Assembly: GCF_002117005.1 (NCBI RefSeq)
Contig: NZ_CP021023.1
Span: forward strand, 1,860,001 to 1,924,000
Direction of reading: 5' to 3'
Source of the DNA: Sedimentisphaera salicampi
Lineage (GTDB): Bacteria; Planctomycetota; Phycisphaerae; Sedimentisphaerales; Sedimentisphaeraceae
Length of the DNA stretch: 64,000 nt
Position 1 is the stretch's first letter; each line of letters begins with the position of its first letter. Shown here piece by piece: positions 37,611 through 47,617 of the stretch. The position numbers were made by a program, and so were the translations under genes. Under the pieces are notes generated by a model that was not told the origin of the DNA, ran no database searches, and saw only the letters and a program-made list of their open reading frames with translations.

Positions 37611-39422
37611 ATGTCTGCATTACGTTTGGCAGCGGCGGCTGTTTTGATTTGCTCTTTTGCTCAGGCGGGGGCGGTTGATGATTTCTCTATAAGCGAAAAG
37701 ATCAAAAAAAGCCACCCCAGAATAACTTGGACAAAACAGAGACAGGAGCGTTTGAATAAGCTCAGGGGGAAGAGTAAAGAGCTTTCAGCAATGTATCATG
37801 GGGCGCTCAGGCAGGCGGAAAATATGCTTGATTTAAGGCCTGTGGAGGAAAAGAAAATCGGGCGAAGGCTGCTCAGCAAATCCCGAGAGACAATCGAGCG
37901 TGTGCTCTATCCTGCCCTGTGCTACCGTATTACTGGCCAGAAGCGCTTCCTCAAAAGTGCAGAAGCCGCAATGCTCAACGCCGCCGGCTTTAAGAGCTGG
38001 AATCCTTCACATTTTCTCGATGTAGGCGAGATGAGCTGCGCACTGGGATTCGGCTTAGACTGGCTCTATAACGACCTGCCCGAAGATAGCCGAAAGATAA
38101 TAGCAGATGCGATTATTGAAAAAGGCCTTAAGCCCTCGCTGAAAGGAAAGCACTGGTGGGCAAGGGCAAATATGAACTGGAATCAGGTTTGCAACGGCGG
38201 GCTCACAATCGGGGCGCTTGCTGTTTATGAAAGGGCTCCTGAGATTGCGGGAGAGGTTATCAAAAGAGCGGTTAAAAATATCCCGCCTTCAATGGAGGTT
38301 TACGAGCCCAACGGCTCCTATCCCGAAGGCCCGGGCTACTGGAAATACGGCACGTCTTACAATGTTATTTTCCTCGATGCCCTCCAAACCGCCCTCGGCA
38401 CCGATTTCGGGCTCTCGGAGATGGAAGGCTTCAGCAAAACCGGCGAATTCTACAGCTTTGCCACCGGACTGAGCGGGAGATACTTCAATTATTCCGACGG
38501 CGGCAGCGGCAGAAACTTTACACCCGCAGCGTTCTGGCTTGCCGGCAGATACGATAAACCCTCTTGGACAGACCACGAGATCGATGAAATTTCCCATTTC
38601 GCCAAAGGCGATTTCTCAGGTACGCCGCACGGAAGATTTTTCCCTCTCAGCCTGCTGTGGGCAGAAGAAGATATGCTCAAAAACCACAGTAATACATCCG
38701 AAAATGAATATTTCAGCAAAGGGATCAACCCAATTGCCATATTTCGTACAAAGCATTTCTATCTCGGCCTCAAGGGCGGAACCCCATCAGCCAACCACGC
38801 CCATATGGATGCCGGCTCGTTTGTGCTCGATACTGAAGGCGTAAGATGGGCTGCTGACCTTGGCTCCCAAAGCTACCACGGCCTCGAGAAAAGAGGAATA
38901 AAGCTTTGGCAGGGCTCGCAAAACGGTCAGAGATGGACAATTTTCCGCCTCAACAACTACTCACACAACACCCTCGTGGTTGACGGGAAGCTCCAGCGGG
39001 TGAAAGGCTTTGCTTCAGTTGGCAAGCCCTCGCCAAACAGCAGGCTTGCAGCACAAACCGACCTCAGCGAGATATATGAAGGCCAGCTTGAATCTGCGAT
39101 TCGAAAAGCAGAGCTTGTTGGCAGAAATGCAGTAATAAAAGACAGCCTCTCTGCAGGCGATAAAGACCGCACTGTTCGCTGGGCGTTTATGACAAAGGCA
39201 GATATTGAAATCTCAGGCAGCTCGGCCATTCTCAAACGCAAAGGCCAGGAACTGAAATTCAAGGCGATCTCGGATTCATTCGTTCCCAAGCTTGAGATTT
39301 ACTCGGCCAAGGGGCCAAGAGAATACGACGCAGAAAACAAAGGGGCAAAAATGCTTGGATTTAAATTTGAGCTCAAAAGCGGCGAAAAAGCTCAGCTCAA
39401 GGCAGTTTTTACGAAAAACTAA
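37611..39422 (+). CDS. Secreted heparinase II/III-like polysaccharide lyase
   Basis: A 603-residue exported enzyme: signal peptide to about residue 21 (FAQAGA), an alpha/alpha toroid (about 60-330), and a heparinase II/III-like beta-sandwich. Catalytic-type motifs are NMNWNQVCNGG, EGPGYWKYGTSY and the sandwich segment PSANHAHMDAGSFVLD with its histidine pair, then NNYSHNTLVVDG. The fold is shared by PL12, PL15, PL17 and PL21 lyases acting on uronate-containing chains (alginate, heparin-like or ulvan-like). The ATG has AAGGAGA. It converges with the sulfatase gene across a terminator hairpin, so a sulfated or uronic-acid substrate is a reasonable guess. Confidence 0.82.
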   Translation: MSALRLAAAAVLICSFAQAGAVDDFSISEKIKKSHPRITWTKQRQERLNKLRGKSKELSAMYHGALRQAENMLDLRPVEEKKIGRRLLSKSRETIERVLYPALCYRITGQKRFLKSAEAAMLNAAGFKSWNPSHFLDVGEMSCALGFGLDWLYNDLPEDSRKIIADAIIEKGLKPSLKGKHWWARANMNWNQVCNGGLTIGALAVYERAPEIAGEVIKRAVKNIPPSMEVYEPNGSYPEGPGYWKYGTSYNVIFLDALQTALGTDFGLSEMEGFSKTGEFYSFATGLSGRYFNYSDGGSGRNFTPAAFWLAGRYDKPSWTDHEIDEISHFAKGDFSGTPHGRFFPLSLLWAEEDMLKNHSNTSENEYFSKGINPIAIFRTKHFYLGLKGGTPSANHAHMDAGSFVLDTEGVRWAADLGSQSYHGLEKRGIKLWQGSQNGQRWTIFRLNNYSHNTLVVDGKLQRVKGFASVGKPSPNSRLAAQTDLSEIYEGQLESAIRKAELVGRNAVIKDSLSAGDKDRTVRWAFMTKADIEISGSSAILKRKGQELKFKAISDSFVPKLEIYSAKGPREYDAENKGAKMLGFKFELKSGEKAQLKAVFTKN

Positions 39423-39447
39423 AATCATATTTATCAGGCAAAATCAA

Positions 39448-39483
39448 AAAGGGCAGAAGGTAAATCCAATCCCGCTGCCCTTT
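39448..39483. terminator. Hairpin between convergent lyase and sulfatase genes
   Basis: AAAGGGCAG (39448-39456) pairs with CTGCCCTTT (39475-39483) around an 18-base loop. It lies between two converging stop codons and can end both transcripts. Confidence 0.7.
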
Positions 39484-39518
39484 ATAATGCCCTTTTTGAA
39501 GCTTTCCGCTCAACGCGG

Positions 39519-41126
39519 CTACCAGTATGAAGGCGGTCGGACATTGCATTTTGCTGCCCATGTGTTGTAATCGGCTTCCAGCTCTGCCACCTTATCCGGA
39601 TGCTCACTTGCCAGATCATTCGTTTCGGTTCTGTCTGCCTCCATATCATACAGCTCCCATGGCTCATTGGCCACAGCCACTAATTTCCATTTGCCCTTCC
39701 TGCAGCAGCGATGCCCTTCATGCTCAACGCAGATATAATCGTGCCCCGGACGTGTTCCTTTGGTGAAAATCGGGGCGAGGCTCTTGCCTTCCAGCGGGGT
39801 AATCTGATGGCCGTCGTACGTTTCGGGGTACGCCGTGTCGGCGAGGTCGAGACAGGTTGCCATAATGTCTGTAATGTGTCCGGGTTCCGGGGTAATCATC
39901 CCATGCTTTTTGATTTGAGCCGGCCAGTTTGCAATCAGGGGGGTTGCGATGCCGCCTTCGTGAGCCCAGTGTTTGTATCTCCTGAACGGAACATTGCTCA
40001 CATTCGCCCAGGACTGCCAGTATGCAGTCATAGAATCGGCCGAGCCTATTTTGCCTTCCTTTTTGTTGTAGTGCTCTGCGCAGGCGCCGTTATCAGCGAG
40101 GAACATAATCAGGGTGTTGTCTCTGATATCGAGCTCTTCGAGCTTTTCAACCAGCTTGCCGATATTCTGATCCATTGAATCTATTTGAGCAGCATACACC
40201 GCCATACGCAGGTCCATCTCGTCCTGATCAACACTGCTCCAGTCCAGCACGCCCTGATCGGGCTCAGATATATCCCAGCTCGGGTCTATAATGCCCATCT
40301 TCTTCATACGCTCGAATCTCTCAGCCCTCACCCCTGGCCAGCCTCCTGCGGCCTTGTATTTGCCGCGGTATTTCTCTATGTCCTCCGGTCTTGCGTGCAG
40401 AGGCCAGTGCGGGGAGGTGTAGGCAAGGTACATAAAGAACGGCTCCTGCTTCTCTTCGGCCGCCTCTTCGATGAACTTATTTGCATACTTTGTGAATTCG
40501 TCTGTTATGTAGAAGTCGTCGTGATTTGCATCGATCTTTTTGTCGTTCAAAACGGTTACATTTGGATTCATCCTGAAATAGCTGCTCGCCCCCACGATCA
40601 GCGAGAAGGATTTATCAAAGCCTCGCTGAAAAGGCCAGTGCCCTCTGTCTCTGTCCTCGCCAACGTGCCATTTGCCGGACATCATCGTATGATAGCCGCC
40701 TCGTTTGAGCCCCTCAGCGATTGTGATGCATTCCTTGTTGAGCCCGTCTGTGTAGGCGGGGCTGTTGAGATTTTCACGCTGATTTTCCGCCCACTTGTCT
40801 GTCATCCAGCCAATGCCCGCCTGATGGGGGTGCAGACCTGTGAGAAGAGACGCCCTTGTGGGGCAGCAGCGGGCGCTGTTGTAGAACTGTGTGAAACGGA
40901 TTCCCTGAGCTGCGAGCTTGTCGAGGTTGGGGGTTTGAACCTCAGAGCCGTAGCAGCCTATATCCGCAAAACCCATGTCATCTGCAAGAATCAGGATGAT
41001 GTTTGGGCGGTCGGATTTGCTTACCTTCATCTTGCTGTTGGCAAAAAAGGTTTGCCCGCTCACTGTTGAGCAGAAGGCTGCGCCGAATGCGGAGCCGGCT
41101 AATTTAACAAAATCTCTTCTTTTCAT
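39519..41126 (-). CDS. Tat-exported sulfatase
   Basis: A 535-residue type I sulfatase. The N-terminus is a twin-arginine signal (RRDFVKLAG). Metal ligands lie in ILADDMGFADIGCYG (Asp49, Asp50). The C-x-P-x-R maturation motif is C87-C-P-T-R91 within SARCCPTRASLLTG, so Cys87 would become formylglycine. The C-terminal CRKGKWKLVAV segment is also typical. It hydrolyses sulfate esters, most likely of polysaccharides, judging from the adjacent lyase. Tat export fits folding before export. AGGA stands before the ATG. The maturation enzyme is not in this window. Confidence 0.92.
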   Translation of the reverse strand: MKRRDFVKLAGSAFGAAFCSTVSGQTFFANSKMKVSKSDRPNIILILADDMGFADIGCYGSEVQTPNLDKLAAQGIRFTQFYNSARCCPTRASLLTGLHPHQAGIGWMTDKWAENQRENLNSPAYTDGLNKECITIAEGLKRGGYHTMMSGKWHVGEDRDRGHWPFQRGFDKSFSLIVGASSYFRMNPNVTVLNDKKIDANHDDFYITDEFTKYANKFIEEAAEEKQEPFFMYLAYTSPHWPLHARPEDIEKYRGKYKAAGGWPGVRAERFERMKKMGIIDPSWDISEPDQGVLDWSSVDQDEMDLRMAVYAAQIDSMDQNIGKLVEKLEELDIRDNTLIMFLADNGACAEHYNKKEGKIGSADSMTAYWQSWANVSNVPFRRYKHWAHEGGIATPLIANWPAQIKKHGMITPEPGHITDIMATCLDLADTAYPETYDGHQITPLEGKSLAPIFTKGTRPGHDYICVEHEGHRCCRKGKWKLVAVANEPWELYDMEADRTETNDLASEHPDKVAELEADYNTWAAKCNVRPPSYW

Positions 41127-41177
41127 AAAGCTTCCTGTATGTTAAATTTGAATATACCATAATTTTTCCCGAAATTC

Positions 41178-43076
41178 TTATTTATTTGAAGGGCGTTTGA
41201 TATCCAGCCCTATCGAATCAACAAAAACTGTTCCGCTGCCCGTTTGCCCGGAGCCAGCCTCAACACCGATCTTCAAAGAGCTGATTTGCGTAAGATTCAC
41301 ACCCTCTGATTCAAATTTGCTCAAAGGGATCCTCACCTTTTCCCAAGGGGACCACTTTGGCTCCACAAGCTGCTTCCCGCTTTTTGTGCAGGTAATTTTT
41401 GCCGCCTGACCCTGCAAATCCTCGATCTCAATGTAAAGAAGGGCGGGGTAGTTCTGGGGGGTTCCGCGAAAAAAGAGTTCCATCACCTCCGCTTCGCTAT
41501 CGAGCCAGTTTTGAGGCTCATTGAATTTTCTTTTCGCCTCGCAAAGCTTCACCATAGTGTCGTAATCGAGCCTCATAGACTGCCCGTCTGCCTCGAAACT
41601 GAGGCTTATAGAAGCGGCATTGGAAGGTTTGCCGCCGCCATCCTGCCAGAAGCTTTCCAGCTCAGAATTTTCTGTGTATTTATCGAAGTATTCAACCTTT
41701 ATCGGCGAATCATAAAGCAGTGGCATAACCTCGCTCACCCCCTCCATCTCGGGCTCGCCGGGTTTGTATGCCCGAACTTTGAAATAGTATTGCCGGCCAA
41801 TGGCAAGTTTGCCCTCTTCAGGCTTCCAAGAAGGCTTTTTCAGCCCATTTGCTCGTTCTGCGATTTTCTGGAAATCTGAATCTTCCGCAATCACCGCCTC
41901 GTAAACAGGGTCTGAAATATCACGCGGAGGATCCCAAGTGAGCTTTATATCGGGCAGCTCGCCGTTTGCTTTGAGCTGGGATGGGCAGGCCTTGAGCCTT
42001 TGGGTTGTGAATTTCCATACCCTGCCCTTCCAAGGGCTTTCGGAGAAGTCTGCATTGCGCTGGTCAACCCGCCAGTAATACGTTCTTAAAGGCCTTAATT
42101 CGATTTCCTCTTCTGATAAATCTATCCTGTATCGGCCGATCTGCCCGGAACCTGTGAGCCTTGCTGTCTCCAAATACACGCCCATCGGTTTTTTGGGGCT
42201 TGCCCTTGATACGTCATAATAATTGTTCCCGAAATATAAGTCCTGCTGTTTTGAGTGTATCCCCGCCAGCCACGAGAGCGAATCTATTGAAACAGGCACG
42301 TTCTGCTCGTTTGCAGGCATCGGGCTCCATGCAGTTTTCTGACCCATATCCTTTATCACCTCGTCTTCTGAGAGGGCGGTATCATATATCTTTACATCCC
42401 CCAGATATCCGACCATCGCCTCGCGTGGAGGTTTGCCGCTGCCGGCCTGAGCCGCTCCGCCCAGGTGCACATACCCGTCCTCGCCGTTGATGCGGGTGTT
42501 TATGATTTGGTTTACCCCGGCGGTTTGTTCTCGCTGGCGCCCATCGAAATAAAACTTCACTTCAGGCGTGCGGGTTTGTCCGTCGCCGTTGAAATCATCA
42601 ATCACCAAAGCTGCATAATGCCAGCAGTTCAGAGAGATATCGCCTGCATTCAATGCAAGCGCATTGCCATTGGCAACCTCAAAACGAAGCCGCTGGTCTT
42701 CTGCAAGCAGGCGGAAATATTCCCCGCCTCGGCCTGTCCCGCCGTATTGGAGCAGTGTATGGCGGTGTTTGCTGCTGAGCAGATAAAACCATACCGTTAT
42801 CGTGCGAGGCCTCCCGCCCAGAACGCCGCGGGAATTTGTGAGTATCCAGTCGTCCCCGTCGAACTCCAAAACGCTGCCCCGCTGGGAATCGCTGTACCAG
42901 CTCGGGCCATGCTTTCCGCTCTTGCCCGCCTGCATCAGCGTGCCTGAGCTTTCAGCTTTACCTATACCCGATATACTAAAACCGCTGCCTTCGTTAAGCT
43001 GCCAGTGGTTCACAAGCTCAGCCTGAGCTGAAAAGCCGACAAAACAAATAATTACAAAAAGAATCTTCAGCTTCAT
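41178..43076 (-). CDS. Secreted LamG-domain protein with fibronectin-like and carbohydrate-binding modules
   Basis: A 632-residue exported protein of unknown enzymatic activity. A signal peptide (MKLKILFVIICFVGFSAQA) leads into a concanavalin-like LamG domain (LVNHWQLNEGSG ... AMVGYLGDVKIYDTALSEDE, about 20-240). Two fibronectin-like segments follow (PLRTYYWRVDQRN and YYFKVRAYKPGEP), then a C-terminal jelly-roll likely to bind carbohydrate (IKVEYFDKYTENSELESFW onward). No catalytic motif was seen; a substrate-binding or adhesion role is likely. The start is placed at 43076, where GAAGGA precedes the ATG and a signal peptide begins. It follows the sulfatase gene's direction. Confidence 0.75.
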   Translation of the reverse strand: MKLKILFVIICFVGFSAQAELVNHWQLNEGSGFSISGIGKAESSGTLMQAGKSGKHGPSWYSDSQRGSVLEFDGDDWILTNSRGVLGGRPRTITVWFYLLSSKHRHTLLQYGGTGRGGEYFRLLAEDQRLRFEVANGNALALNAGDISLNCWHYAALVIDDFNGDGQTRTPEVKFYFDGRQREQTAGVNQIINTRINGEDGYVHLGGAAQAGSGKPPREAMVGYLGDVKIYDTALSEDEVIKDMGQKTAWSPMPANEQNVPVSIDSLSWLAGIHSKQQDLYFGNNYYDVSRASPKKPMGVYLETARLTGSGQIGRYRIDLSEEEIELRPLRTYYWRVDQRNADFSESPWKGRVWKFTTQRLKACPSQLKANGELPDIKLTWDPPRDISDPVYEAVIAEDSDFQKIAERANGLKKPSWKPEEGKLAIGRQYYFKVRAYKPGEPEMEGVSEVMPLLYDSPIKVEYFDKYTENSELESFWQDGGGKPSNAASISLSFEADGQSMRLDYDTMVKLCEAKRKFNEPQNWLDSEAEVMELFFRGTPQNYPALLYIEIEDLQGQAAKITCTKSGKQLVEPKWSPWEKVRIPLSKFESEGVNLTQISSLKIGVEAGSGQTGSGTVFVDSIGLDIKRPSNK

Positions 43077-43312
43077 ATATAATCCTTCAGATGAATCTTG
43101 AGCTAATAAGTATTTCAAAACTTCTTTGCGTTAAGCTCTGGCCATAGTTTACCAGTCTTTCATCACCTGTTAATATGAACAGCTGCGGGATTTTTGCAAT
43201 TTTTCTTAAGATTTATTCTTCATTGCATATCCGGGGCATCCCTGTCCGCCTTGTCGCATTTTTTAATCATAAGCAGAAGCGATGTCCTGTCCTTGAGTTC
43301 AGAAGAACTCGA

Positions 43313-43330
43313 TGTAATCTGCAGATTACA
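43313..43330. promoter_or_regulatory. Perfect 18-base palindrome, possible operator
   Basis: TGTAATCTGCAGATTACA is an exact palindrome in non-coding DNA, about 235 bases upstream of the LamG gene on the minus strand. Dyads of this length are usual for dimeric repressors, but the regulator is unknown and chance or a repeat remnant cannot be excluded. Confidence 0.35.
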
Positions 43331-43442
43331 CAAATTGCCCAGATCCAATATCGGTTTTGGTGGGTGCGAGGGTACAGAAAATAAACCGGATCAACTCCAG
43401 AATTTTGCGAATTAGAGGAGACTTTTCAAACGGAAAACTAAA

Positions 43443-43465
43443 AGGGGCGTAAATTATACGCCCCT
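43443..43465 (-). terminator. Rho-independent terminator of clpB
   Basis: On the minus strand AGGGGCGTA (43465-43457) pairs with TACGCCCCT (43451-43443), followed by TTTAGTTTT. It begins ten bases after the clpB stop codon. Confidence 0.9.
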
Positions 43466-43474
43466 AGATCTATG

Positions 43475-46075
43475 TTAATCGCCGGCTTCGAGTTTCTTTA
43501 CAGTGTAGTTAAATCTATCGGCGTCTATGAGTATCTTATCGCCTTGGGAGAATTTGCCTTCAAGCATCTCTGAGGCGAGTTTGTTTTCAAGTCTGTGCTG
43601 GATAGCCCGTTTTAGAGGCCTTGCACCAAAAACGGGGTCGTACCCTTCGTCCATAATCAGCTCGGTAGCAGCATCGGTAAACTCAACCTCAACATCCTTC
43701 TCAGCGAGCCTTTGCCTGAGGTTTTCAAGCTGGAGCTCAACAATCTGCTTTAGCTCTTCTCTTCCGAGCGTCTTGAATACGAGCTTCTCATCAATCCTGT
43801 TGAGAAATTCCGGCCGGAACACCTGCGAAAGCACATCCCGCACGTGGGCTTCGATCTCCCAGTCTGCCCCGTCTTCCTGCGTGAGCGATCTGATCTGATC
43901 GCCTGCGAGGTTGCTGGTCATAATGATAACGGTGTTCTTGAAGTCCACCGTTCTGCCCTTGCCGTCTGTAAGCCGGCCGTCATCAAAGATCTGGAGCATC
44001 ACGTTGAACACGTCTTCATGCGCCTTTTCGATCTCATCAAGCAGTACCACAGAATAAGGCCGCCTGCGCACGGATTCGGTGAGTTTGCCGCCTTCTTCAT
44101 AACCCACGTATCCCGGAGGGGCTCCGATAAGCCGAGAAACAGAATGGGCTTCCATAAATTCGCTCATATCGATTCGTATCATGGCGTTTTCGTCGTTGAA
44201 CATAAATTCAGCGAGCGCCTTGGCAAGCTCTGTTTTGCCTACGCCTGTAGGCCCGAGAAACAGGAACACGCCTATCGGGCGTTTCGGATCGCTGAGGCCT
44301 GCACGGCTCCTCCGCACTGCGTTGGAAAGCGAGGAAACCGCCTGATCCTGCCCGACAACCCTCTCTTCGAGCTTGGTTTCCATATTGATAAGCTTCTCTC
44401 TCTCGCCCACCATCAGGTTTGAAACGGGGATTCCCGTCCAGCTAGAAACCACCTCTGCGATTTGCTCGGCTGTTACCTCGTTCTGGATGAGCTTGGGCTC
44501 TTCGCTGCCTTCCTCGCGGGATTTCTTTTCGGCCTCCTCGAGCTGTTTTTCCAGCTCGATAATCTTGCCGTACTTGATCCTTGCAGCCTTTTCGAGCTCG
44601 CCGTTCCTCTGGGCTTCCTCGAATTCGTTATGAGCCTTCTCAACTTCCTGCTTTATCGATTTGAGCTCATCGATACCTTCCTTCTCACGGTTCCACTGCT
44701 CCGTGAGCTTCTGGTTTTCTTTTTCGAGCTCTTCAAGCTGCTTTTCCGTATCGGCAAGCTGTTTCTGGCTCGCCTCATCGCTCTCTTTCTTGAGAGCCTC
44801 CCGCTCAATCTGCAGCTGAACGATCCTCCGCCTTATCTTATCAAGCTCCTCGGGCAGAGAGTCGTTTTCAATGCGCAGCTTCGAAGCGGCCTCGTCTATG
44901 AGGTCTATAGCCTTATCGGGGAGCCAGCGGTCTGTAATATAGCGGTTGGAGAGGGTGGCCGCTGATACGAGCGCAGAATCCTGAATCCGCACGCCGTGAT
45001 GGGCATCGTAGCGGTCTTTCAGGCCGCGTAGAATCGCAACGGTTTCCTCCACAGAAGGCGCCTCCACCAGCACCGGCTGGAATCTCCTCTCAAGGGCGGC
45101 ATCTTTCTCGATATGCTTGCGGTATTCGGTGAGGGTAGTAGCGCCTATGCAGCGAAGTTCGCCCCTTGCAAGCGAGGGCTTCAGGAGATTTCCTGCATCC
45201 ACAGAACCTTCTGTCTTCCCCGCTCCTACTATATTATGGAGCTCATCGATAAACAGAATAATCTTGCCTTCTGATTCGGTTACCTCTTTGAGAACGGCCT
45301 TGAACCTGCTCTCAAACTCGCCGCGGAATTTCGTGCCTGCAATAAGAGAGCCCATATCGAGAGCTATAATCTTCTTTTCCTTGAGCCCCGCCGGGACGTC
45401 TCCATCCACAATTCTCTGCGCCATTCCTTCAACGATAGCCGTTTTCCCAACCCCCGGCTCGCCAATCAGCACGGGGTTGTTTTTCGTGCGTCGGGTTAGC
45501 ACCTGCATACATCTGCGGATCTGGTCTTCTCGGCCTATAACAGGGTCTAGCTTGCCGTTTCTTGCCATCTCCACAAGATCAATCCCGTATTTCTCGAGCG
45601 CCTGATAGCCCGCCTCGGGATTCTCATCGGTTACCTTCTGCCCTCCGCGAATTGTGTCAACGGCCTCTTTTATCTGGTCTGCGTTAATTGAATTGAGGCT
45701 CAGGATTTCTTTTACCGTACTTTCCACCTTCGCAAGGGAAATCAGAATATGCTCAACACTGAGATACTCATCTCCCATCTGATCTGCCTCATTCTGGGCG
45801 TTCAGCACTATCTGATTGAGCTGCATATCCGGCATAATCATAGAGCCTGTCTTGCCGGTGGAGAGCTTCATAATCTCAGATTCTGTCATCTCCTTGAGCC
45901 TTGAAGCCTTCACCCCAAGCTTTTCGAAAACCTGCCCCGCAACACCTTCTTCGTCATCGAGTATTGCAGAGAACAGATGCAGCGGGCTCAAAACCGTATT
46001 TTTCTTAGCCATAGCAATCTGCTGAGCAGTAGCCAGGGCTTCTTGTGCTTTTACTGTAAATTTGTCAAATTTCAT
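43475..46075 (-). CDS. clpB: ATP-dependent disaggregase ClpB
   Basis: An 866-residue Hsp100 chaperone that threads proteins out of aggregates together with DnaK. In order it has the Clp-N repeat domain (1-150), first AAA module with Walker A GEPGVGKT, a long coiled-coil middle domain (about 400-540, Glu/Lys/Gln-rich) that distinguishes ClpB from ClpA/C, second AAA module with GPTGVGKTE, and the C-terminal D2-small domain ending [16 protein letters not shown]. The start [14 protein letters not shown] is typical. ATG 46075 is favoured, with AAAGG further upstream; TTG 46081 would add two residues. No CIRCE or clear heat-shock promoter was recognised. Confidence 0.96.
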   Translation of the reverse strand: MKFDKFTVKAQEALATAQQIAMAKKNTVLSPLHLFSAILDDEEGVAGQVFEKLGVKASRLKEMTESEIMKLSTGKTGSMIMPDMQLNQIVLNAQNEADQMGDEYLSVEHILISLAKVESTVKEILSLNSINADQIKEAVDTIRGGQKVTDENPEAGYQALEKYGIDLVEMARNGKLDPVIGREDQIRRCMQVLTRRTKNNPVLIGEPGVGKTAIVEGMAQRIVDGDVPAGLKEKKIIALDMGSLIAGTKFRGEFESRFKAVLKEVTESEGKIILFIDELHNIVGAGKTEGSVDAGNLLKPSLARGELRCIGATTLTEYRKHIEKDAALERRFQPVLVEAPSVEETVAILRGLKDRYDAHHGVRIQDSALVSAATLSNRYITDRWLPDKAIDLIDEAASKLRIENDSLPEELDKIRRRIVQLQIEREALKKESDEASQKQLADTEKQLEELEKENQKLTEQWNREKEGIDELKSIKQEVEKAHNEFEEAQRNGELEKAARIKYGKIIELEKQLEEAEKKSREEGSEEPKLIQNEVTAEQIAEVVSSWTGIPVSNLMVGEREKLINMETKLEERVVGQDQAVSSLSNAVRRSRAGLSDPKRPIGVFLFLGPTGVGKTELAKALAEFMFNDENAMIRIDMSEFMEAHSVSRLIGAPPGYVGYEEGGKLTESVRRRPYSVVLLDEIEKAHEDVFNVMLQIFDDGRLTDGKGRTVDFKNTVIIMTSNLAGDQIRSLTQEDGADWEIEAHVRDVLSQVFRPEFLNRIDEKLVFKTLGREELKQIVELQLENLRQRLAEKDVEVEFTDAATELIMDEGYDPVFGARPLKRAIQHRLENKLASEMLEGKFSQGDKILIDADRFNYTVKKLEAGD

Positions 46076-46352
46076 CCTCAATTACCTTTCCGTAAAATTC
46101 AGGAACGCACAAAGATACACAAAATCCGTGCCATACCGGCTTTCGCTCTCCATATCAAACAAAACGGGCTAAAATCCGGAATCGGGAAATATTTTCTGCT
46201 GTCATTTTGGCATATCCGAGCGGTAACTATCCACAGAGATTACACCGATTACACGGATTTTATTGTTGTTTTGTATCACTAAGCCCGCGAAGGGCTCGAA
46301 GGGATTTGACGGTTATTATTTGTGTGGAGGTTTGCGGGCGCATGGAAAACCT

Positions 46353-46376
46353 GCCGCCTTGCCGGGATAAGGCGGC
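46353..46376 (-). terminator. Hairpin downstream of the YibE/F gene
   Basis: GCCGCCTT (46353-46360) pairs with AAGGCGGC (46369-46376) over an 8-base loop. On the minus strand it is followed by AGGTTTT. It lies 36 bases after the YibE/F stop codon. Confidence 0.6.
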
Positions 46377-46411
46377 TTTCGCTGTTATAGGGAAACTCAC
46401 AATCTGCGTAT

Positions 46412-47545
46412 TTAAACCGGTTTGCCGTTTTCGGCTTCGTGTTTATCGGTTTTGAAGAGCAGCCCAGCTACTAAAGCTGTAAACGGGGCAACAGCCACGA
46501 GCCCGAAGCTTCCCACAAGCACATTTAGTATCTCAGCGGAAACGAGCTTCAGGTTGAAAAATTCAATCAGAGGAGTCCCCTGCCCCATATAATACATCAG
46601 CATAGTTGTATATCCGCCGGAATAGGCAAGCAGGAGGGTTGTTGTCATAGTTCCGATAACATTTCTTCCCACTCTCAAACCGGAAAGGATATGCTCGGTG
46701 AAATGTATATCAGGCCTTTTATGCTTGATCTCGTGCATTGCGGAGGATATATCCATCGCCAAATCCATCACCGCACCAGAGCAGGCAATAAAAATCCCGC
46801 AGGTAAATATTGCGTTCAAATCCAGCTCAGGGAACCCGGCATAAAGCAGCGATTCGGCAAACGGCCGTACCGCCCCGTCAACACTGAACAGATTCGTGAA
46901 TACCACCGCTAAAACGCTGGCAAACACGAGCCCGGAGAACGAACCTGCGAATGTGGCAAGGCCTCGTTTGTTTATCCCGCCCACGAGAAAGCTCACCGAG
47001 GCGGTTAATGCGGCCACGGTAAACACGGAAATGGGGTATGGATTCCAGCCCTTGAGCATGGCAGGTATAAGCAGCTTCCATATCATAAGAGCAGCAAATA
47101 CGAACGACAGCAGAGCCTTTGTTCCCGTCCAGCCGGCTACAGACACGAGGAACACAGCAAACATTACAGCCAGCAGGATTTCCAGATGTATTCGGTAGTG
47201 CCCGCGGGAATATGCGGTTGTTGAGTCTGCTTTGTAGCGGTATTCGATGAGGATTGTATCGCCCTTTTCGTATATCTCATCAAATTCCATCCTGCCCTGA
47301 AGCTGGTTAATCGCCTGAAATTTCTCCCCCTCGTGCTCACCTGAGAGCACCTCAACCTCCATCCGCTGGCTGCCTGTAAGCACGATTGAGAACTGCTGGA
47401 GGTCGCTGTTGTCAATCGAGAGAACCTTAGCCCTTGCATGCCTTGAGCCCCGGTCGGTGTTGGTTTTGAAGCCGGTGGGCACAAAAAGCAGGCCGGCGCA
47501 GCAAAGGATAAATACTATTACGGCAGTTAAATCTCTATTTTTCAT
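46412..47545 (-). CDS. YibE/F-like membrane protein
   Basis: A 377-residue membrane protein matching the YibE/YibF family. One N-terminal helix is followed by an extracytoplasmic domain of about 80 residues (with EVEVLSGEHEGEKF and YEKGDTILIEY), then about seven helices. Two conserved stretches are present: FIACSGAVMDLAMDISSAMHE and IGTMTTTLLLAYSGGYTTML. The family is widespread and may act in small-molecule or metal-linked transport, but its function is not established. GGAAAGG precedes the ATG. No operon partner is apparent; a hairpin follows the stop. Confidence 0.85.
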   Translation of the reverse strand: MKNRDLTAVIVFILCCAGLLFVPTGFKTNTDRGSRHARAKVLSIDNSDLQQFSIVLTGSQRMEVEVLSGEHEGEKFQAINQLQGRMEFDEIYEKGDTILIEYRYKADSTTAYSRGHYRIHLEILLAVMFAVFLVSVAGWTGTKALLSFVFAALMIWKLLIPAMLKGWNPYPISVFTVAALTASVSFLVGGINKRGLATFAGSFSGLVFASVLAVVFTNLFSVDGAVRPFAESLLYAGFPELDLNAIFTCGIFIACSGAVMDLAMDISSAMHEIKHKRPDIHFTEHILSGLRVGRNVIGTMTTTLLLAYSGGYTTMLMYYMGQGTPLIEFFNLKLVSAEILNVLVGSFGLVAVAPFTALVAGLLFKTDKHEAENGKPV

Positions 47546-47617
47546 CGTTACCTTTCCAAGAATTTATGGAAATATACACAACTGCCGGAAAAAACAAAAT
47601 TAGAATAATGTTTGTGT

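Larger units (their letters stand above)
43077..43474. other. Gap between LamG gene and clpB, with palindromes
   Basis: No gene seen. It contains a perfect 18-base palindrome (43313-43330), a small GAGTTC-AGAA-GAACTC hairpin (43295-43310) and the clpB terminator at 43443-43465. Confidence 0.6.

Noticed and set aside
46076-46411. CIRCE or heat-shock promoter before clpB
   Set aside because: The TTAGCACTC inverted repeat is absent and no sigma32-like boxes with correct spacing could be recognised.
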